The notes under the pieces are model-generated. The model did no database searches, was not told the DNA's origin, and saw only the letters and a list, made by a program, of their open reading frames with translations. A stretch of DNA of 60,764 nt from Saprospiraceae bacterium (GTDB taxonomy: Bacteria > Bacteroidota > Bacteroidia > Chitinophagales > Saprospiraceae): contig JADJNW010000029.1 in NCBI GenBank assembly GCA_016714085.1, forward strand, positions 1 to 60,764, given 5' to 3'. Below, one piece after another: positions 57,510 through 60,764 of this stretch. The translations under genes and the position numbers were made by a program. Positions within the stretch are counted from its first letter, which is position 1. Every line of letters begins with the position of its first letter.

Positions 57510-58040
57510 CTTTTACATCCCATTTAAAGGGGACTTCGCCTTTGGGTTTGCCGGTTCCATCCATTTCTACATAAAAGACATGGAGGCTAGCGTAGCTCAA
57601 ATTGATCTGTTCGGCAGCGAGGCTATTACTATCATCCGTATTGCCACTGATTTGATAGCTGGTGACAAATACATTTTGAGTTCATAGCGCAAGTAAATAT
57701 TGGATTTTCCATCTCTTGCCTTGGTGGCAAGGTGCAATTCCACCTTGGGTATGTATTTGCCCGTTGCAAGATATTCCATTAGCTTGGGACTCGATTTGTC
57801 GATGTTTTTGGTAATTATTAAATCACCAAAACTGGTCTTGCCCGCAGCGCGTCCGCCCGCTGCTCCTGCTGCGGATACTGTGCTGTTCATACCTACGGAA
57901 AAAGAAGCAATATCGCTCCATCCTTTGTGCATGGGATCGCTTGCTTCGCCATCGATTCCATCAAATTTGATATATCCTTGTGCGGTAAGTGTTGCCAGGC
58001 TAAAAAGCAGGCAGATCATGGCGAAGATTAGTCTGTTCAT
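57499..58040 (-). pseudogene. Hcp-like secreted tube protein, frameshifted
   Basis: Signal peptide (MICLLFSLATLTAQ), then YIKFDGIDGEASD, HKGWSDIASFSVGM and FGDLIITKNIDKSSPKL, the Hcp1 family pattern that forms T6SS tube rings. A missing A near 57680 (CTCAAAATGTA instead of CTCAAAAATGTA) breaks the frame. With it the C-terminus reads NVFVTSYQISGNTDD to PFKWDVKAMA and stops at 57499; about 180 residues. Hcp proteins usually have no signal peptide. Secreted Hcp-like proteins of unknown role are known in Bacteroidota. The gene precedes the SIR2-TPR gene on the same strand, 176 nt away. Confidence 0.75.
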
Positions 58041-58230
58041 ACGTTTTGTGTTTTTGAGATGAAAAATCGCATTGATAAAAAAGCCTTATATATGGTCTGT
58101 CATTTGAAGCATCAGTAAGGACATGAATACGAGTGCGTAATTCCTGCCTAATGCTTTGAGATTAAAGGTAGTAAGTAGTGGTGAGATTGATGGTATAGGG
58201 TTAAGGTTTTATACAATTAGCTGAAGCAAA

Positions 58231-58273
58231 GATAAAAAGCAAAAACCGGAAGCAATATCCATTGACCTTCCGG
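58231..58273 (-). terminator. intrinsic terminator of the short His-rich ORF
   Basis: On the minus strand CCGGAAG (58273-58267) pairs with CTTCCGG (58252-58246), then TTTTTGCTTTTT. Confidence 0.7.
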
Positions 58274-58285
58274 CTGTATCATACT

Positions 58286-58435
58286 TCATTTAATCCCTTC
58301 GGTGCTTGTAATGCCCATGTTTTTATGCTTGCCACGCGGATGATGGCACTCACCCCGGTCATCGTGGCGGTGTTTTTGATGTCCGGGCGGCACACGTTTA
58401 TATACACGCGGCGGCGGTGAAGGATGGCGTTGCAC
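58286..58435 (-). CDS. short His/Pro-rich peptide or gene fragment
   Basis: A 49-codon frame from GTG (58435): HPSPPPRVYKRVPPGHQKHR, a His, Pro and Arg-rich tail like those at the ends of exported Bacteroidota proteins. The terminator directly follows, which supports real transcription. The N-terminus is missing or frame-shifted upstream, so this may be the end of a longer broken gene. Confidence 0.4.
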   Translation of the reverse strand: MQRHPSPPPRVYKRVPPGHQKHRHDDRGECHHPRGKHKNMGITSTEGIK

Positions 58436-58826
58436 ATTTATCGCAGACAACTGGAACCATTAATAATGTGCATAAGAGTAGCACTACTTTCAAATGTGGA
58501 AGATTGTTTTTCATATAGGTTGCGTTTTGGTAAAAAATCCTATCCATTTATTAGGGTAAATGGTCATAAAATAAATAATCCTGCCTTGTTGAGAATTTGC
58601 TTATTGTAGTAAAACGGAGACCTATTCTTGCTATGCACGAAGTAAGGATATTTTATAAAGGTATGTTTTGATAAAAGGCATTTAACTTTATTTTAATGTC
58701 AGGCTAAAATGTTAAAATTGGTAAGTATCATAGCCAGCCTTCAAGTATTGCGATTAAATTTAGAATAATACTTTGCGCCAATGCAAAGCTATTTTGTTAT
58801 TTTCCTGCCTGTTAATATCGTATTTA
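58436..58826. other. gene-free region
   Basis: 391 nt. No gene, hairpin or repeat was recognised; open frames here are short and lack family signs. It may hold the broken 5' end of the His-rich frame on the minus strand and the promoter of the AraC-type gene on the plus strand. Confidence 0.4.
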
Positions 58827-59579
58827 ACTATGCTTTATCGAGAATATTTGCCGGATGTAGCATTGCAGGACGTGGTAGCCTGTTACTGGAAGTTTGTAGC
58901 GCCGGTGACATTGAAGCCCCTTTTGAGCATACCGCCCCGCCAGACGGTTGCGTCTCTTTATTATTTTATCATCATGCGGCTTCTCATTCACAATACTTGC
59001 TATTAGTTGGCAGCGTAGAAATACTCAGAATCAATATACTACCTGGCTCGGTGTACATGGGGAGTGCGTTTTTACCCGGGCACTTGCGTGCTTTTTTGAT
59101 ATAGATGCAGCTTCCCTCCGCGATCATGGACAAGTACTACCTAATAATTCTTTAAGTGCTATACTGCCTGAGATAAATATTGATTTTAATGATTTCAGCC
59201 GCTTGGATCATCAGCTATTGCAAATGAAAAATCGACACCCGACCGGAAGTGCAGAAAGCCGTGCAAATGATATGGAGCAGCCAGGGACAAATAAAATCAA
59301 AGACATCGTGCGCCAGGCATTCGTCAGTGAGCGTCCGCTGCAAAGCGATTTCGCAAGGCCCGTTACTTGAGTATGAAAGAGTTCGCCCGTGTGCGCCGGA
59401 TGCGCACGGCAATTATACAAATGGTGCTGCATCAGCATCAATCCCTCGAACTGTCGCTTAATGGCGGTTATTACGATCAGGCACATTTCCTGCATGATTT
59501 TCAGGCTTTCGCTAATATGAAACCCGGCGATCTGCAAGTTTACCTACGTCAAATAGAGCATGGCGACATCCATTGTTAA
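58827..59579 (+). pseudogene. AraC family regulator (DUF6597-type N-terminus), frame-disrupted
   Basis: Pieces in different frames line up as one regulator. MLYREYLPDVALQDVVACYW begins at 58829. APFEHTAPPDGCVSLLFYHH and SVEILRINILPGSVYMG follow in another frame (to about 59060). FFDIDAASLRDHGQVLPNNS continues in the next, and the C-terminal helix-turn-helix ends MRTAIIQMVLHQHQSLEL, GGYYDQAHFLHDFQAFANM and KPGDL at 59579. GYYDQAHFLHDF is the usual second recognition helix. At least three shifts are needed. No target is known. Confidence 0.7.
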
Positions 59580-59644
59580 TTCGACGGTTTTTACAAGCCT
59601 AATATTGAAGAAGGGCATAAACTTGTAGAAAATCAACGATTATT

Positions 59645-60173
59645 ATGAAGTACACGAAAGTTATCGCTCTTTGTTCTTTATTCTTTGTTACCATAACCAA
59701 CTATGCGCAAATGCCACCATCAAAAATTGCTGAAGTAGTTGCCAAAGTAGAAGCATTACCTATCGAGCCCGGCGAATGGGCCGGCAAGGCCTGGATGCAA
59801 ATGGGCAATAGCCGCCAGGAAGTGGATCAGTACGAACGTATTACGCTCATGCTCGATGGCGCGGTTATCCTCATAGAAGGTATTGGCAAGCAAGGCGATC
59901 AAGTAGTGCATCATGCGGTTGCCACATTGTCGTATGACCCGATCAAACAGGCGTATCAGTTTCAGTCACTTTCAAGGATGGATACATTACATCAGCAGAT
60001 TGCAAGCTGCACGAGGACGGTAAGTTTGAATGGTCGATGAAAAACCCTCGTGGCGTGACGCGTTATCATCAAACAGCTGGAAAGTGGGATTAGTGGAAAG
60101 AGACGGGTGCATTTTTCAGGAGATGGCAGGAATACCTGGTATCCTTTTTTGAATGGATTTGAGCAAGAAGTAA
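59645..60173 (+). pseudogene. exported hypothetical protein, frame-disrupted
   Basis: Signal peptide (VIALCSLFFVTITNYAQ), then EWAGKAWMQMGNSRQEVDQY and a beta-rich domain (VILIEGIGKQGDQVVHHAVA). Around 59970-59990 a shift is needed to continue as FKDGYITSADCKLHEDGKFE to GVTRYHQTAGKWD, where TAG at 60091 interrupts. The same chain resumes as GAFSGDGRNTWYPFF and stops at 60171. The whole looks like a lipocalin-type or DUF1579-like exported protein of unknown role. Confidence 0.6.
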
Positions 60174-60294
60174 GGAGTATTAATATCCCCAAACCTATAA
60201 GGTTTCAGAAACCTTAAGAGTTTTCAGATAAGCTAAGGTGAATTTTCTGTTAGGTCTTAGTTATTTTTAATTTCACCCACCATCCTACTCCGTA

Positions 60295-60764
60295 TCAAAT
60301 TCGATTCTTCAGCACCGCCACCAATATCCCCGTTGCTACCGCTGCGTTCAAAGACTCCGCGCCAACTCGCTGTACGGCGGTACATAGCGATTCGATGGGT
60401 AAGCAATGCATCTGTTGAAGTAGCAATCCCTTGACTTTCATTGCCGATCACAAGTATACCATGGCTGGAAGTTTGATTTGAAAAACATTCGATCCGTCGA
60501 GTACCGCGCCCATGATGGGAAGTGGAAGGCTGCTTTGGTGTGAAATTCTCCAAACTCGTTTCTATGGCATCCACGCGGAGCAAATGCGCCCGTGCTGGCT
60601 TGCACGACTTCCGGGCTGAACATATCCACGCAATGCTCAAGAACAAAATACATGCGGCAAGCCAAGCCAATCAACGATGCGAAGATGGTGCCCATACTGC
60701 CGGGGTCTTGTGATGCCATCCAGGTAAAGGGGTGAGATGATCCTGCAATAGAGTTCAGATCAAG
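60295..60764 (-). pseudogene. TrmH/SpoU family rRNA methyltransferase, partial and frame-disrupted
   Basis: The gene runs off the right edge. Pieces in different frames show SQDPGSMGTIF (motif 1), EHCVDMFSPEVVQASTGAFA, GILVIGNESQGIATS (motif 2) and AESLNAAVATGILVAVLKNR (motif 3), ending at TGA 60295. These are the order and spacing of the 23S rRNA 2'-O-ribose methyltransferase family. Several base shifts break the frame. It is a different, larger relative of the intact SpoU gene at 8519. Confidence 0.75.

Noticed and set aside
1..60764. tRNA or rRNA genes
   Set aside because: No cloverleaf with a T-loop box and no conserved rRNA sequence was recognised on either strand by eye; a tRNA scan would settle this.

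Overview
The window looks like chromosome of a member of the Bacteroidota, most likely of the Saprospiria (the class is an inference). The signs are two kinds of type IX secretion (T9SS) C-terminal sorting domain, CarboxypepD_reg-like TonB receptors, lipoproteins, a contractile-tail sheath gene of the extracellular-injection type, and promoters of the TAnnTTTG (-7) type. Shine-Dalgarno sequences are scarce. No rRNA, tRNA or CRISPR array was recognised. Most of the centre is ordinary chromosome; accessory and damaged genes lie mainly at the two ends.

0-2.5 kb: two interrupted minus-strand genes, one with a HEPN-type RNxxxH motif, and a VapBC-like toxin-antitoxin pair whose toxin frame is broken. 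2.5-14 kb: a cytochrome c fused to a PQQ-type sugar dehydrogenase, a TonB receptor with a small lipoprotein, the tRNA threonylcarbamoylation enzyme TsaC/Sua5, a SpoU rRNA/tRNA methyltransferase, a secreted zinc S1/P1-type hydrolase, a GT39-like membrane glycosyltransferase and CTP synthase with a promoter and leader. 14-27.5 kb is a cell-surface block: a retropepsin-like protease, a T9SS beta-helix protein built from three near-identical 450-residue units (one 1-nt frame break), a second TonB receptor and a 1599-residue multi-Ig adhesin-like T9SS cargo. 27.9-39.9 kb: proline dehydrogenase and shikimate dehydrogenase, an M23 lipoprotein peptidase, an orphan tail sheath, a thioester alpha-2-macroglobulin and a LON-substrate-binding-domain protein.

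39.9-53.6 kb is mostly housekeeping: a candidate structured RNA, NDP kinase, a DHH phosphoesterase, an FKBP isomerase, RF2 with its programmed +1 frameshift, CutA, PfkA, a GlcNAc-kinase-like protein, a glucosaminidase and a TRAP transporter (QM on one strand, P on the other). A radical SAM protein and a VOC protein with an in-frame stop follow.

53.7-60.8 kb is accessory. The main object is a SIR2-like NADase domain joined to nine 35-residue TPR-like repeats (55107-57322). It is flanked by imperfect inverted repeats (about 54965-55033 and 57443-57509) and by an array of eight 21-bp units (54781-54948). An Hcp-like secreted tube protein, an AraC regulator, a small exported protein and a partial SpoU methyltransferase follow. 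Nearly every gene in this end contains one or more single-base frame breaks, often in A/T runs. Similar breaks occur in the first 2.2 kb. This can mean pseudogene decay or poor consensus near contig ends, and the sequence alone does not decide between them.
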